64,000 nucleotides of DNA from Paragorgia papillata (GCA_035771165.1 JAWNZC010000337.1:1538501-1602500), one strand, 5' to 3'; positions 33,634 through 46,278 are shown, counted from the stretch's first letter. Numbers and translations: made by a program. The notes: generated from the letters alone by a model not told the origin.

Positions 33634-34598
33634 GTTAGTTTATCGTTTTATTTATTCGCAGTATAGCGCTGAGAGGTCCGAATACGTAAGTCCTTCAATC
33701 TGATTAGTTCATAAGCAGTTGGATATATATCCCATATCCGCCCCTCAGGGTAGAAAAATTTCAACAACTAAGTTATTGCCCTAAAGTATAAACCACATGC
33801 ACTTTTTTTAAGGAAGGCCTACAAATTATCTTTGTTTATCTTGCGGGGTTTTTTCTCGTTTCAAATAAAAAAAGTAAATTTCTCAAACCAAAACGATGCG
33901 AGTTTTTGCAATGACGTGTTCATTTCTCTAAATTTTAATTCATGGTAATAATTATTTCAGGAAGGCCATGTAATTGACTATTTATTGGTCTGTTTCCAGT
34001 GAAATATCGACCTCTGTTTTTTGGACACACTTTGACTCGCTGCGTCTTGGTCCGTACTAAAAGACATTGGTCCGATATTTCACAAGTACAGACCAAGCTA
34101 ATAAAATTTTCAACAAAACCATGCTGTTGTAGACAATGTACTCTAAGAGTGTAAAAATGTCGTATTTATTTAAAACACCTTAAGAGTAAAGAGTAAATTT
34201 AGTTTAAAATAGAAGTTCAGAACCATTCGTTTTTCTTGGGTTTGTCCGCCATTTGTTTAACTCCAATAGTCCAATTCTGGAGAGAAAACAACTTTATTAT
34301 TAGGTTGTTATTGTAACATCATGATCTTTAGATTGACTACATGTATTTTGCCGTCACTTTGCAGTAAGCTGCAAAGATGTTGCGATTGCGTTTTCTTTTC
34401 AAGTCTTTCTTTACTCCTAAATTGAATTTAAAACTGACTATAAGAAATACTAGGTTAACTATTGTCGAGAGAATTTTTGGATCCACTGAAGTGAAAAGAA
34501 CTTTAGGCCTAATGATGAGGTGTTAGAACTTGGGTAGTAAGTTAAGACGAACTGATTGCTACAGATCTACACTTTATCGCTGTCGTCTTTTCATTTAG
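33634..34598. other. Intron, unit 2, S to G-long
   Basis: Homologous to the same interval in units 3 and 4. It contains the repeated inverted segment at about 33957-34110 (GTGAAATATCGACC against GGTCCGATATTTCAC). No other feature. Confidence 0.55.
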
Positions 34599-34775
34599 GT
34601 GTTACGATCGCACCTCCTGCTTCACCCGCCCCACCATCAACTGAAGCTCCTTCAACTGATTCAACGTCGTCCGAAGCTACCTCAAGCCGGGCTACCAGAA
34701 CCAAAGCGTTTTCAACCGAAGGTCCATCGACTAAAGCTCCTTCAAGCAAACCACCTTCAACTGATGGTCCTATTG
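34599..34775 (+). CDS. G-long exon, unit 2
   Basis: 177 nt, phase 1-1, acceptor TTTTCATTTAG, donor ATTG|GTAAGA. Same head as the other G exons (GVTIAPPASPAPPSTEAP), but with the insert ATSSRATRTKAFSTEG that defines the long type, found in units 2, 3 and 4. Pro/Ser/Thr-rich linker. Confidence 0.82.
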
Positions 34776-35406
34776 GTAAGAATAGTGTTTACAGATTTTA
34801 TTCATCGATTAAAACAGAATTATAAGATTAAATAATAACTAACACTGAACTAATATATTTATCGTATATTTATAGATAGATCAATATTTTAGATTATTTG
34901 CTATATTTCTGAGGCGGCTTATCTTTGTAAGCAACTTTTAGTTCTGTGATAGAGTAGAACATTTTAAGAAAAATTAGAGGGAAATGTAGATTAACCGCTT
35001 TGCATTCTCTTTTGTTTTCTTTTACTTAATAACTCACGTGCATTTGCGTGCATACACTTTATGAGAAAGGTGTGTTAGCTAGTGCGATTTCTAATGAAAT
35101 TTGAAAACTGCATAGTTACATCTCGCCAGACGAGTTAGATTTTATTTAATTTCGAAATATTACTGTAAATGAGTGAAGGCTTTACCTGCTAGAGGAAGTA
35201 TTTACAATTGAGTGTACACAGTTCTTCTATATACAGGCAAACCATCTTCCTTTGCGGGGTGCAATTAGTTGTATATAGAAAACGATCTGCGACTGTTTGT
35301 TTCTTTTGGGAAAAAAAAGGGGAAAGTTTTAGTATTTTTATACATGGTAATAATACTACTTTCGATATCGTGAAATTAAGAATATGAGTGTTCTCTTATT
35401 TTTTAG
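34776..35406. other. Intron, unit 2, G-long to P
   Basis: Homologous to 43662-46209 (there interrupted by the hAT element) and to 50540-51194. AT-rich, no other signals. It serves as the empty site for the 43847 insertion. Confidence 0.6.
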
Positions 35407-35574
35407 TTACAACTCCTGATTCGTTTGTATTTAATAATAGATGTTTTTATGTTTGGGTAGGTCCGGTAACTTCGGAAAAATCTTCCAGCTCAACTTTTTC
35501 AATTGCAACCGAGACTCCTTCCACCGACGTTTTCTCAACGCAGCCTCCTCCAGTTGAAACAACAGCAGCTACTG
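35407..35574 (+). CDS. P exon, unit 2
   Basis: 168 nt from a strong TTATTTTTTAG acceptor to ACTG|GTTAGT, phase 1-1. Reads VTTPDSFVFNNRCFYVW, VGPVTSEKSSSSTFSI, then PSTDVFSTQPPPVETTAAT. The first third is non-mucin (Phe/Tyr/Cys), the rest Ser/Thr/Pro-rich. A second in-frame acceptor (GTTTGGGTAG, 35460) would give a 114-nt form starting GPVTSEK, so alternative 3' splice use is possible. Confidence 0.7.
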
Positions 35575-37308
35575 GTTAGTTTATTTAAATTATTAAAGGA
35601 ACATTTTTACCTCAATAGAAATTAATGCAGAAATGATGTATTGTACTTTATTATATGACAATTTCCCTGAGCGGTCTGGAAGGTGAAATCCAGCAATTTG
35701 ATTGGTTCCTGAGCGTCTGGAATCTACCATTCCAGACCGCTGAGAGAATTTTATAAACGAAATGAAAGTCATGTCAGTATACATGCAACAAGAAAGATAA
35801 TAATTTCAGAACTAGTCATTGTTGAAATATATCGTGCAGGTATGTTGTTAGAAATTGTGTTAAGCTTTCATTTGATGTGTAGTTTAAGTTTCTATGTTAT
35901 GTGAAACATTTTAAATTGTTCAAAATGTTCGTAGCAATGTTCGTAACATTTACTTCTCACAAATATTATAAAATTTCCGATGTTTTTATTCAACTACGTA
36001 ATGTACAACCTTGAGCGATATGTCAAACAAAAGCAATTTAAAAATGCTATTTGGGGGAGAAAGTTCAGGATTGTAGCTAAATGGAAAGTACTTTAAAATG
36101 GGAAAACATATGCCATTTTGGTTTAGTTCGCAAGAAAGATGGTGGCGAATACGAGCCTTTTAATACGAACACTTTGTCAAGTTTTCACAGAACGTTTACA
36201 ACACTTGTAGTCATATAATAAACTACTTATTGACCTCGCTTGTTCGGTGTGTACTAGTGAAAATATCGGACTTCCGTTTCCTGCACGGACCGAGCTTCGC
36301 TGCGCTCGCTCGGTCCGTACTAAAAACGTCGGTGCGATATTTCACTTTGGTCAATTATAAGTAGTATTAGTCAAACCGAAGCAATCCTACACCCCAGGCC
36401 ACTGCGGATTAGACACCCTCCAGAGGTGACGCATTTGGAAACAAATGGGAGTTGGACATTAGATAATTCTATATTCTGAACCTTTTCCAGCACCAATGAC
36501 TTTTAGGACAATGGAACATTTAAATGCTGCTCATTGCAAATATATGCATAAATTGAGGCAATGTCAACAATTTTATCTTTTGTTACATTTAGGTGTATGT
36601 ATATTTAAAAAAGTCGTTACGTAATAAGAGCAAGATAACTATCCAATAAGATATCGTTTGCTAGTGTGCATGGCAGTCTGAGATTGTTCCGTTCCGTGCT
36701 GGAGAATTGAATACCATGCACCTTGTATAATTGAAAGTTTAACGTCCAGAGCGGGTTGATTAACAACCATTTCTAGTACAAAATTCAAAAATTTGTGGAT
36801 TTTGCTAATAGTAGAAAATTTGTCACAACCTATTACCACAAGCGCTTTTCAAAAATTCTTGTGTTCAACGAATGCGTTCACCGCCAAACTGAAACAAAAC
36901 GATTATTTAGACGATTCCGTATTCTTGCTGGAAATAACAACCAAAATCATCGCTGATCTTCTTTTAAACTCTGGATAGATTTAATCGAATGAAACGATGG
37001 ATACAAGACATCTTAATTTAGTACATCCGAAAGTTTCGTCATGCATTCTGATTCACTAGCGGACTATACGATATTTTGCATTAAAAATACAATTATTCAT
37101 CGCAAGTATTGGATTTTATACTGGCTGTTTCATAAATCAGCTATTTCAAGACAAGAATTTTGATTATGTCGAATACAATAATCGATATACAATCTCAGAC
37201 CATCACACCGGGGTGGCTTGCTTCCCATATACAGCCCCTAAGAAGAACTTCTAAAATGACAGTTTGCCAGACAGATCTACACTTTATCGCTGTCGTCTTT
37301 TGATTTAG
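35575..37308. other. Intron, unit 2, P to G-short
   Basis: Contains a hairpin at about 35668-35750 (GAGCGGTCTGGAAGGT against CATTCCAGACCGCTG) and another at about 36206-36365 of the ATATCGACC family (GGACCGAGC against GCTCGGTCC). The right part, from about 36630, matches the flank upstream of the unit 5 G-short exon (58595-59101). Confidence 0.55.
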
Positions 37309-37470
37309 GTTTTACGGTCGCACCTCCTGCTTCACCCGCTCCTCCATCAACTGTAGCTCCTTCAACTGATTCAACGTCGTCTGAAGCTACCGCAACTAAA
37401 GTTTCTTCAACCGAAGCTCCGTCGACTAAAGCTCCTTCAAGCAAACCACCTTCAACCGAAGGTCCTATTG
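37309..37470 (+). CDS. G-short exon, unit 2
   Basis: 162 nt, phase 1-1, acceptor TTTTGATTTAG, donor ATTG|GTAAGA. Starts GFTVAPPASPAPPSTVAP, with Phe where the others have Val, then STEAPSTKAPSSKPPST. It lies just before the pre-PTS module of exon D. Confidence 0.82.
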
Positions 37471-38214
37471 GTAAGAATTAATTGTTTTCTTTTTTTGTTT
37501 GGAAAAGAATAATTTTTATGCGCGTTTGTGAATTGTATAGCATATTAACATTACACACTAGTTTTGTTGATATTTCCAATTGGCGCGAAATTTGCACCAG
37601 TCGATACCTGTAGGTAAGCGGAATTTAAGATTTTTTTCTAATATCAATATATTAGGAGTCATGTTAAGAAAAAAATATTATATAACAACTATTTGACTTG
37701 CATGGGCTAGACTAACACGTTTGAATTTCTAGCGCTATTGTTGAAAAGGTTTCACCCATTCCTGATGTGCTCGCTCGCATGCATTATAGTGTGAAATGAG
37801 TTGTATTTGGAGAACGTTTTGCGACGTTTTGTTTAATTAAATTTGATTGAGAAAAAAATTAACTAACTGCTTTAAAATATATTAATATCATTTACATCTT
37901 CCCGAATGAGATTGAGGATGTGATTCTACCCTGTTCTTTAGTCGGGCTTAGAAGAACGGTGATTGGACATATTTGAGCTTTTGATGCGGGGAAAATTATT
38001 TTTGAGTACGATCGAGATTAACCGGTCATCAGTAGGTTGCAGATTCGATCCTTGTCTGGACTTATAGTGCATCATAATTCAATGAAGTAAGTAAGTAAGT
38101 AAGTTCACAAAGTTTTCTTTAAAAAATTCTGCTGTTATTTCAGTCTGCAATTTTGTGGTGGTAAGAAGAAGCGTCTACAAAGTGTTTTTGATGAAAACAT
38201 TGGTACAATCTTAA

Positions 38215-38755
38215 AGTGCCTATAACCTCTAAAATTTGTTTAGTTTTCCAAGTAGTAGAGCCAAAATTAGCTGAATAGTTCTTTTACAGTTTTTAATTTG
38301 GTCCATTCGTTTCGAAGATATCTCGCTTCAAATATTGCAAGAAATCGCTATTTTGAATATCCCGCTAGAAATTTCTGCAAATTGCAAAGAGCCTGGTACC
38401 TACATGATGTGACGTAGCTTAAGGAACGGAATTTTCTCAGTGACAGTGTTGGTTCTGTTGCAGTGTTGTATACACTGTCATCGAAGCGAAAAAAATGCCA
38501 GATAGATGTGTTGTTTTTGGGTGTTCTAACGAATCCGACTTGACGAAAGGAATTTTACTTGCGTCCCTTAAGCTACGTCATCGCGTTGCTCGTCCCAGTT
38601 CTCTTTAATTTGCGGGTTTTTCTTGCTAATAGCGGTACTTAAATGTCAATATCTTCGAAACGAAAGGACCAAATCAAAAACTGTAAAAGAACTATTCAGC
38701 TAATTTTGGCTCTACTACTTGGAAAACTAAAAAAATTCTAGGGGTTATAGGCACT
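38215..38755. mobile_element. TTAA-flanked inverted-repeat element (541 bp) with empty-site proof
   Basis: Ends AGTGCCTATAACC and GGTTATAGGCACT, TTAA outside each (38211-38214, 38756-38759). The sister module reads AATGTTAACTGTGACG with a single TTAA at about 30390, which is the empty site. Arms exceed 100 bp (AAAAGAACTATTCAGCTAA pairs with its left counterpart). Non-autonomous, piggyBac/Kolobok-type target choice. Confidence 0.88.
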
Positions 38756-39194
38756 TTAACTGTGACGTCACACTTAACATTTTCGAAGGCATTTCTGACA
38801 GTGCGCTATTTTGAATTTGAAAGTTTTTCATCAACAAAAACACTATGTAATTTTCTGTTGAAATGTTGTCTATATGTTTCCTCTATCGTCTAGTTTAATA
38901 TAATGAACAAAATCTTTCACCGTGCGTATCACTTTAAACATCACAATAAATGTAAATTCTTAATTGCATGAGTGAATTCATACGAGTATTTGTTTGTTTA
39001 ATATTTGTTTGGTATTTTTAGAGACGTTCCACTTCTGCTACGTCTTTTTGTTATAGGAAAATAATTTTTGAAAATATTAACTGTTTTTACACACAGTACA
39101 CATTAACGTGCACTTTTGGCAGTGAAATTACCTTATGATTAGACTTATTTTACTCTAGGATCTAGTGCTGCATATATAGAAACTAAAGCTTATC

Positions 39195-39457
39195 TTTGTT
39201 TGTTTGTTTGTTTGTTTGTTTGTTTGTTTGTTTGTTTGTTTGTTTGTTTGTTTGTTTGTTTGTTTGTTTGTTTGTTTGTTTGTTTGTTTGTTTGTTTGTT
39301 TGTTTGTTTGTTTGTTTGTTTGTTTGTTTGTTTGTTCGTTCGTTCGTTCGTTCGTTCGTTCGTTCGTTCGTTCGTTCGTTCGTTCGTTCGTTCGTTCGTT
39401 TGTTTGTTTGTTTGTTTGTTTGTTTGTTTGTTTGTTTGTTTGTTTGTTTGTTTGTTT
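39195..39457. repeat. Compound (TTTG)n-(TTCG)n-(TTTG)n array before PTS exon D
   Basis: About 263 bp: long TTTG block to about 39334, TTCG to about 39399, then TTTG. About 45 bp separate it from the acceptor. Confidence 0.95.
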
Positions 39458-39502
39458 CCAAATTTGTTGCTCGGCTTAAACTTTTTTCTTTTTTTCTTAC
39501 AG

Positions 39503-41293
39503 GAATGACCTCAACTGAACCTTCTTCAATTGTACCAACCACTGAAGAAGGTTCTTCTTCCGGCACTCCACCCGCGGAAACGACTTCAACGAAGCCTGCC
39601 TCAACCAAAGCTCCTACTACTGATGGCCCATCCATTACTGTATCTACAGATACGGTTTCTGCAAAGCCTGCCTCGACCAAAGTTGCTTCTACTGAGGGTC
39701 CATCCTTTACTGTACCTACAGATACGGTTTCTGCAAAGCCTGGCTCAACCAAAGCTGCTTCCACTGAAGGTCCATCCGCTACTGTACCTACAGATGCGGC
39801 TTCAGCAAAACCTGCCTCAACCGTGGCTGCTACTACTGAAGGTCCATCCGTCACTGTACCCGCAGATACTGTTTCCGCAAAGCCTGCCTCAACCAAAGCT
39901 GCTTCTACTGAAGGTCCATCCGTTACTGTACCTACAGATACGGTTTCAGCAAAGCCTGCCTCAACCATAGCTGCTTCTACTGAAGGTCCATCCGCTACTG
40001 TACCCACAGATACGCCTTCAGCAAAGCCTGCCTCAACCATAGCTGCTTCTACTGAAGGTCCATCCGCTACTGTTCCCAAAGATACGGTTTCTGCAAAGCC
40101 TGGCTCAACCAAAGCTGCTTCTACTGAAAGTCCATCCGTTACTGTACCCACAGATGCGGTTTCAGCAAAGCCTTCTTCAACCAAAGCTGTTTCTACTGAA
40201 GGTCCATCCGTCACTGTACCTACAGATACGCCTTCAGCAAAGCCTGGCTCAACCATAGCTGCTATTACTGATGGTCCGTCCGTTACTGTACCCCCAGATA
40301 CGGCTTCTGCGAAGCCTGCCTCAACCAAAGCTGCTTCTACTGAAGGTCCATCTGGTTCTGCACCTACAGATGCAGCTTCAGCTAAGCCTGCCTCAACCGT
40401 GGCTGCTGCTACTGAAGGTCCATCCTTCGCTGTACCCACAGATACTGTTTCCGCAAAGCCTGCCTCAACCAAAGCTGCTTCTACTGAAGGTCCATCCGTT
40501 ACTGTACCTACAGATACGCCTTCAGCAAAGCCTGCCTCAACCATGGCTGCTTCTACTGAAGGTCCATCCGCTACTGTACCTACAGATACGGTTTCTGCAA
40601 AGCCTGGCTCAACCAAAGCTGCTTCTACTGAAAGTCCATCCGTTATTGTATCCACAGATGCGGTTCCAGCAAAGCCTTCCTCAACCAAAGCTGTTTCTAC
40701 CGAATTTCCATCCGTTACTTTACCTACAGATACGCCTTCAGCAAAGCCTGCCTCAACCATAGCTGCTTCTACTGAAGGTCTATCCGCTACTGTTCCCACA
40801 GATACGGTTTCTGCAAAGCCTGGCTCAACCAAAGCTGCTTCTACTGAAAGTCCATCCGTTACTGTACCCCCAGATACGGCTTCTGCGAAGCCTGCCTCAA
40901 CCAAAGCTGCTTCTATTGAAGGTCCATCTGTTTCTGCACCTACAGATGCGGCTTCAGCAAAGCCTGCGTCAACCGTGGCTGCTACTACTGAAGGTCCATC
41001 CGTCGCTGTACCCACAGATACTATTTCCGCAAAGCCTGGCTCAACCAAAGCTGCTTCTACTGAAAGTCCATCCGTTACTGTACCGACAGATGCGGTTTCA
41101 GCAAAGCCTGCCTCAACCATAGCTGCTTCTACTGAAGGTCCATCCGTTACTGTACCTACAGATGCGGTTTCAGCAAAGCCTTCCTCAACCAAAGCTGTTT
41201 CTACTGAAGATCCATCCGTTACTGTACCTACAGATACGCCTTCGGCAAAGCCTGCCTCAACCAAAGCTGCTACTACTGAAGTTATTGTTACTG
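39503..41293 (+). CDS. PTS exon D (23 mucin-type repeats)
   Basis: 1,791 nt, phase 1-1, 597 residues, again exactly 23 units of 24 residues between shared head and tail. Its sub-variants order much like exons C and E (SGSAPTDAASA, AAITDGPS, KPSSTKAVST). Rare substitutions such as STEFPSVTLP and STDAVPAKP show that units do drift. All changes keep the frame. Confidence 0.9.
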
Positions 41294-42417
41294 GTTAGTT
41301 TTTCGTGCTATAGTCGAAAATTTTTAACTAAGTAGATATTAAATCATTGTGCGTTGTTATTAACAATGTCGAGATGACTATCTGTGTATATTTACTGAGC
41401 CGCGAAGCGGTGAGTCTGGTAGTCAACGAGACCTGAAGTGATTAATTGTTTTAGTATGATTTCAGAGGCCGGTGAGAGACCTGTAATTTTATAGAGATTT
41501 TTTAACTACTTTTTCATCTTTACAGTGAACGATTCTGTTTATTCACAGTTCTTATGAGTGAATCTGTTCAAAATATTATTTTAATTTGGAACTAAACTTT
41601 GTATATACATATACATCCAAACGAATGTTGAATGACTTTATTCTGTTCTTTTGACTTTTCTAACAAATTTCCATGCAATATATTTGGGTTCAATGTTCAA
41701 CATTTTCTTTACATTAGACGAACAGTTTCCGAAGACATCGCTATAGAGCGTTTTCACTCACGTGATCGGTGGCCCCATGGGGGTGGTGAAACAATACGAA
41801 ATATTTGAATAAGAAAGAGCTAATTCCCATACCGTACACCAATATGGCCGCCATTTCATTGTTTTGGTACACTAATATGGCCGCCGTGACGTCAGATGAA
41901 AACGCTCTATACGACCAAGACGTAAGAAAAACTTACCGCAACATTGAAATAATTATAAAAAACGAACTTGGTCACCTTTACAAAGTTTTGTTTTGATGAT
42001 ATTTGACGTGTACAACATTTCATTGATAAATTTGTGCAGTATTTTGCTGTTTTGTTTGTTTTAAGAAAAACTACAGACACTATGCACTTTGACAAAAAGA
42101 CATCAGTCCACCGAAAAGACAAATTCTGAAATCGCATACTTCCAAATAACAATTCCACTAGGTGACTGAAGCGACTAAACTCACCGCAGTTTCAAATATA
42201 TAATAACCTCTTTCCAAACAACGTTTTGATGAACAATTTTTAGTGATTGGATATTTACCTCGCTAAGCGGTGCTCTGAGATTCACCGGTGATAGACAATA
42301 TTCACCGATGAATGGACCTATCAAAACGCAAAAATCATTATAATTAGCTGTGAAATTACACTAAGGTGCATGGAATATATTTTTAAGAAGAAATTATGAA
42401 GAAGTTTTTTTTGTTAG
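41294..42417. repeat. Post-PTS intron module, copy 3
   Basis: Full module carrying the MITE at 41744-41909. The VNDSVYSQFL-TGA cassette is at 41526-41557. Confidence 0.75.
41744..41909. mobile_element. 166-bp MITE with TA duplication
   Basis: Ends TAGAGCGTTTTCA and TGAAAACGCTCTA, flanked by TA on both sides. The sister module at about 48826 reads GGTATACGACC without the insert, which confirms the edges. The interior repeats CACCAATATGGCCGCC, as at 10060-10110. Tc1/mariner-like target choice. Confidence 0.85.
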
Positions 42418-42501
42418 ATATCGCTTCAACGCTTGATGGTGGTCCTGGTAAAGAAGCAACTACTTTGGCGACTGTTACAACAAAGAAGCCTGCCATTGGT
42501 G
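42418..42501 (+). CDS. S exon, unit 3
   Basis: 84 nt, phase 1-1, nearly identical to unit 1 (KKPAIGG end). Acceptor TTTTGTTAG, donor GGTG|GTTAGT. Confidence 0.8.
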
Positions 42502-43484
42502 GTTAGTTTATCGTTTTATTTATTCGCAGTAGCGCTGAGAGGTCCGAATACGTAAGTCCTTCAATCTGATTAGTTCATAAGCAGTTGGATATATCGCATA
42601 TCCGCCCATCAGGGTAGAAAAATTTCAACAACTAAGTTATGGCCCTAAATTATAAACCACATGCAGTTTTATTAACTTAGAACTAAGGAAGGCCTATACG
42701 AATTATCTTTGTTTATCTTGCGGGGTTTTTTCTCGTTTCAAATAAAAAAAGTAAATTTCTCAAAAGAAAACGATGCGAGTTTTTGCAATGACGTGTTCAT
42801 GTCTCTAAATTTTAATTCGTGGTAATAATTATTTCAGGAAGGCCATGTAATAGACTACTTATTGGTCTGTTTCCAGTGAAATATCGACCTCTGTTTTTTG
42901 CACACAAAAAACATTGGTGCGATATTTCACTAGTACAGACCAAGCTAATAAAATTTTCAACAAAGCCACGCTATTGTAGACAATGTACTCTAAGAGTGTA
43001 AAAATGTCGTATTTATTTAAAACACCTTAAGAGTAAAGAGTAAATTTTATTATTTTAAACACATTGTTATATGCGGTGCTCTGGTATTTCCAAAGAGTAA
43101 ATTTTGCTCCAAATCTTTAGTTTAAAATAGAAGTTCAGAACCATCCGTTTTTCTTGGGTTTGTCCGCCATTTGTTTAACTCCAATAGTCCAATTCTGGAG
43201 AGAAAAAACTTTATTATTAGGTTGTTATTGTAACATCATGATCTTTAGAGTAAACTGCAAATATGTTGGAATTGCGTTTTCTTTTCAAGTCTTTCTTTAC
43301 TCCTAAATTGAATTTAAAACTGACTATAAGAAATACTAGGTTAACTATTGTCGAAAGAATTTTTGGATCCACTGAAGTGAAAAGAACTTTAGGCCTAATG
43401 ATGAGGTGTTAGAACTTGGGTAGTAAGTTAAGACGAACTGATTGCTACAGATCTACACTTTATCGCTGTCGTCTTTTCATTTAG
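42502..43484. other. Intron, unit 3, S to G-long
   Basis: Homologous to units 2 and 4. The inverted ATATCGACC segment (about 42836-42960) is shortened here by loss of its central loop. No other feature. Confidence 0.55.
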
Positions 43485-43661
43485 GTGTTACGATCGCACC
43501 TCCTGCTTCACCCGCCCCACCATCAACTGAAGCTCCTTCAACTGATTCAACGTCGTCCGAAGCTACCTCAAGTCGTGCTACCGGAACCAAAGCGTTTTCA
43601 ACCGAAGCTCCATCGACTAAAGCTCCTTCAAGCAAACCACCTTCAACTGATGGTCCTATTG
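43485..43661 (+). CDS. G-long exon, unit 3
   Basis: 177 nt, phase 1-1, with the long-type insert ATSSRATGTKAFSTEA. Acceptor TTTTCATTTAG, donor ATTG|GTAAGA. Confidence 0.82.
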
Positions 43662-43846
43662 GTAAGAATAGTGTTTACAGATTTTATTCATCGATTAAAA
43701 CAGAATTATAAGATTAAATAATAACTAACACTGAACTAATATATTAATCGTATATTTATAGATAGATCAATATTTTAGATTATTTGCTATATTTCTGAGG
43801 CGGCTTATCTTTGTAAGCAACTTTTAGTTCTGTGATAGAGTAGAAC

Positions 43847-45754
43847 CATAGAAATAATAGACCTAGAATCAACCTCGTCCCCAGGGCCATTTGTGGGGGC
43901 TGGGCCAAGATGGCGACCAAAAACAAATTGGCGTGAACAAATGGCCCTGGCACAGGCTGCAAAAAACTGAGTCAAATTTTGACTCATTTTTGACTCGGAC
44001 GCAGGCTTCACTAAGTTTATCGCGCCTAGTCAGGCTCAATTTTTTCTGAATATTTAGTTCGGCTTGACTGACGCAAACTGAAAACAATCAATACATTCAT
44101 TTCCAAATACATTGTCGAATTATTAAAATAAATACACTTTTAATAAATATCTGTAAATGCTTATTATTTATCATTTGGTTCACCGTTGTACCAAATTCGC
44201 AAGAAACTGGATTGCCGTTGTCTGGCCGGCTGTCTTGTTTTCGTGAGTTTTCGGTGGATTCAATTCAGCGTTTTGAAAAACATTTAGGCTTCGTTTAGTC
44301 GAGAATTCTTGTTTGAAAAAAGCCTGCTTTTCAATGGCCAAACACGTAAATTCTGCCCTGTTTCGTTCGCTGATTTAGAAAACACACTGAATTGCCATCC
44401 CATGGACTTCGTTGTATGGCAGCCAGGGCACAGAGACAACACGACCCATCATTACATATTCTTCCGACGTCAGTTTTACGGGTGTTTCGCCAGCTTTCCT
44501 CACATTTTCATTCATTTTGAAGTTGTTTTTAACAGCCGGCAATTCTGGTATCACTTATTTAATGTAATTTGAGCCTATAAACAAATGCGCGCGAGTTAAC
44601 CTGCCGCCCGCCTTGTTTCCACCAATCAGAATACCTAAAACATCCAAGGTTATCTTGACCAATCAGATGTGGTGATAACTCAGCCTGTGCCAGGGCCATT
44701 TGTTCTTGGCCGCCATCTTGGCCAGCCCCCACAAATGGCCCTGGGGACGAGGTTGACCTAGAATGCGTGCTCTGTCACGTGACAGGTGTCCAAATTAAAT
44801 TTATTTTGCCCTTATAGATCTGCCATTTTGAATTTTGCAAGGGGTGGGATATATATACAACCATGATCGCCTCTCAAAATAAAGAATTGGAGGACGTTTC
44901 AGGGATAAATTGGATGCATGCATGATAACAAATCAGCCACATACACATTAGCATAAAATAAAACAATTTGCAAGACACTTGCTTTGTTAAACGTACTAAA
45001 AACTATAAGTTCAAAATTATATTTCGATCAATTCACCATAATTACAAAAAGCAACAAAAAGATAGACTCGTGCTAAACTTGAAACTCAGAAATTGTCTGC
45101 ATCAAAGGAAGCCCGTTTAAAATAAAATAAAATAATCAAATACGTAATGGAAACTAGGAGAAAATCTTAAGAAAAACACGGATTTAAGATGTCAATATAA
45201 ATAGATGTCGAAAAGACTGATGTATAAAAAGTATGACAGGTGCATAAACATATTTTATATTTCAAAAATCACAAGCTAGAATCCTTATTAGATTGGATAA
45301 AAAAGAACAAAACACTTACTGTCTCCTGGATTAATCCTCCACATTCAGTATAAATCACATACAGATTGGCAAGTGGGAATCATTAAAATATATAATGTAA
45401 AACAGTAAAAACACTAAAACCATTCGACATTCGTATTAAAAGGCCGCTATCGTCGCCATTTCTACATCCAGAGTTTGATGTTCGAAATGTTTTGGCGAAG
45501 GATATTGCACTTCACATGCCTTTATCTTTAAATTCACTAATCCAGTAAATTTCCCGGCGTAAAAAACAAAGAAATTCAGTGCTGAAATGCATCCATCGTC
45601 CACTCCAGACCGGTTATCAACCGCGGCCGTGTAAACAACTGTTAAAAAGTCCTAGGGCGAGTTCCTTTTGCCCTTATAAATCCGCCATTTTGTGGCGACA
45701 ATTTTTTGACTGACAGGAGATAGGAGCCCGCATTCTAGGTATATTATTTCTATG
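43847..45754. mobile_element. hAT-like element (1,908 bp) with 8-bp duplication
   Basis: TIRs CATAGAAATAATA(G/T)ACCTAGAAT match at 22 of 23 positions. The 8-bp flank AGTAGAAC is present on both sides (43839-43846, 45755-45762), and sister units read GAGTAGAACATTTTAAG uninterrupted at about 34955. The 8-bp duplication is the hAT hallmark. The interior holds the nested element 43870-44755 and about 1 kb of AT-rich sequence with no recognisable transposase, so it is non-autonomous. Confidence 0.87.
43870..44755. mobile_element. Nested 886-bp TIR element, 9-bp duplication
   Basis: Ends CAACCTCGTCCCCAGGGCC and GGCCCTGGGGACGAGGTTG are perfect inverted repeats, and ACCTAGAAT flanks both sides (43861-43869, 44756-44764). 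It sits inside the left TIR of the hAT-like element, so it arrived later. Inner segments GGGCCAAGATGG and CCATCTTGGCC also pair. Same family as 2624-2719. Confidence 0.85.
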
Positions 45755-46209
45755 AGTAGAACATTTTAAGAAAAATTAGAGGGAAATGTAGATAAACCAC
45801 TTTGCATTCTCTTCTGTTTTCTTTTACTTAATAACTCACATGCATTTGCGTGCATACACTTTATGATAAAGGTGTGTTAGCTAGTGCGATTTCTAATGAA
45901 ATTTGAAAACTGCATAGTTGCATCTCGCCCGACGAGTTAGATTTTATTTAATTTCGAAATATTACTGTAAATGAGTGAAGGCTTTACCTGCTAGAGGAAA
46001 TATTTACAATTGAGTGTACACAGTTCTTCTATATACAGGCAAACCATCTTGCTTTGCGGGGTGCAATTAGTTGTATATAGAAAACGATCTGCGACTGTTT
46101 GTTTCTTTTGGAAAAAAAAAGGGAAAGTTTTAGTATATTTTTATACATGGTAATAATACTACTTTCGATATCGTGAAATTAAGAATATGAGTGTTCTCTT
46201 ATTTTTTAG

Positions 46210-46270
46210 TTACAACTCTTGATTCGTTTGCATTTAATAATAGATGTTTTTATGTTTGAAGAAGGTGACA
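46210..46270 (+). pseudogene. Remnant of P exon, unit 3, cut and fused to an array
   Basis: The acceptor and first part (VTTLDSFAFNNRCFYV) match the other P exons. At about 46256 the sequence leaves the family: the reading meets TGA (GTT-TGA), and within 25 bp runs into the TTCG array. The rest of P, the G-short exon and most of the pre-PTS module are missing in this unit. Confidence 0.75.
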
Positions 46271-46278
46271 CACCTCGA

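Larger units (their letters stand above)
37471..39502. repeat. Pre-PTS intron module, copy 2, with TTAA element
   Basis: Matches the other pre-PTS modules from about 37712, but carries the TTAA-flanked element (38215-38755). The GTAAGT run is at about 38085. Confidence 0.75.

Noticed and set aside
44309..44572. 87-residue open frame inside the nested TIR element
   Set aside because: No recognisable motif, no splice context, and it lies in a non-autonomous element interior.
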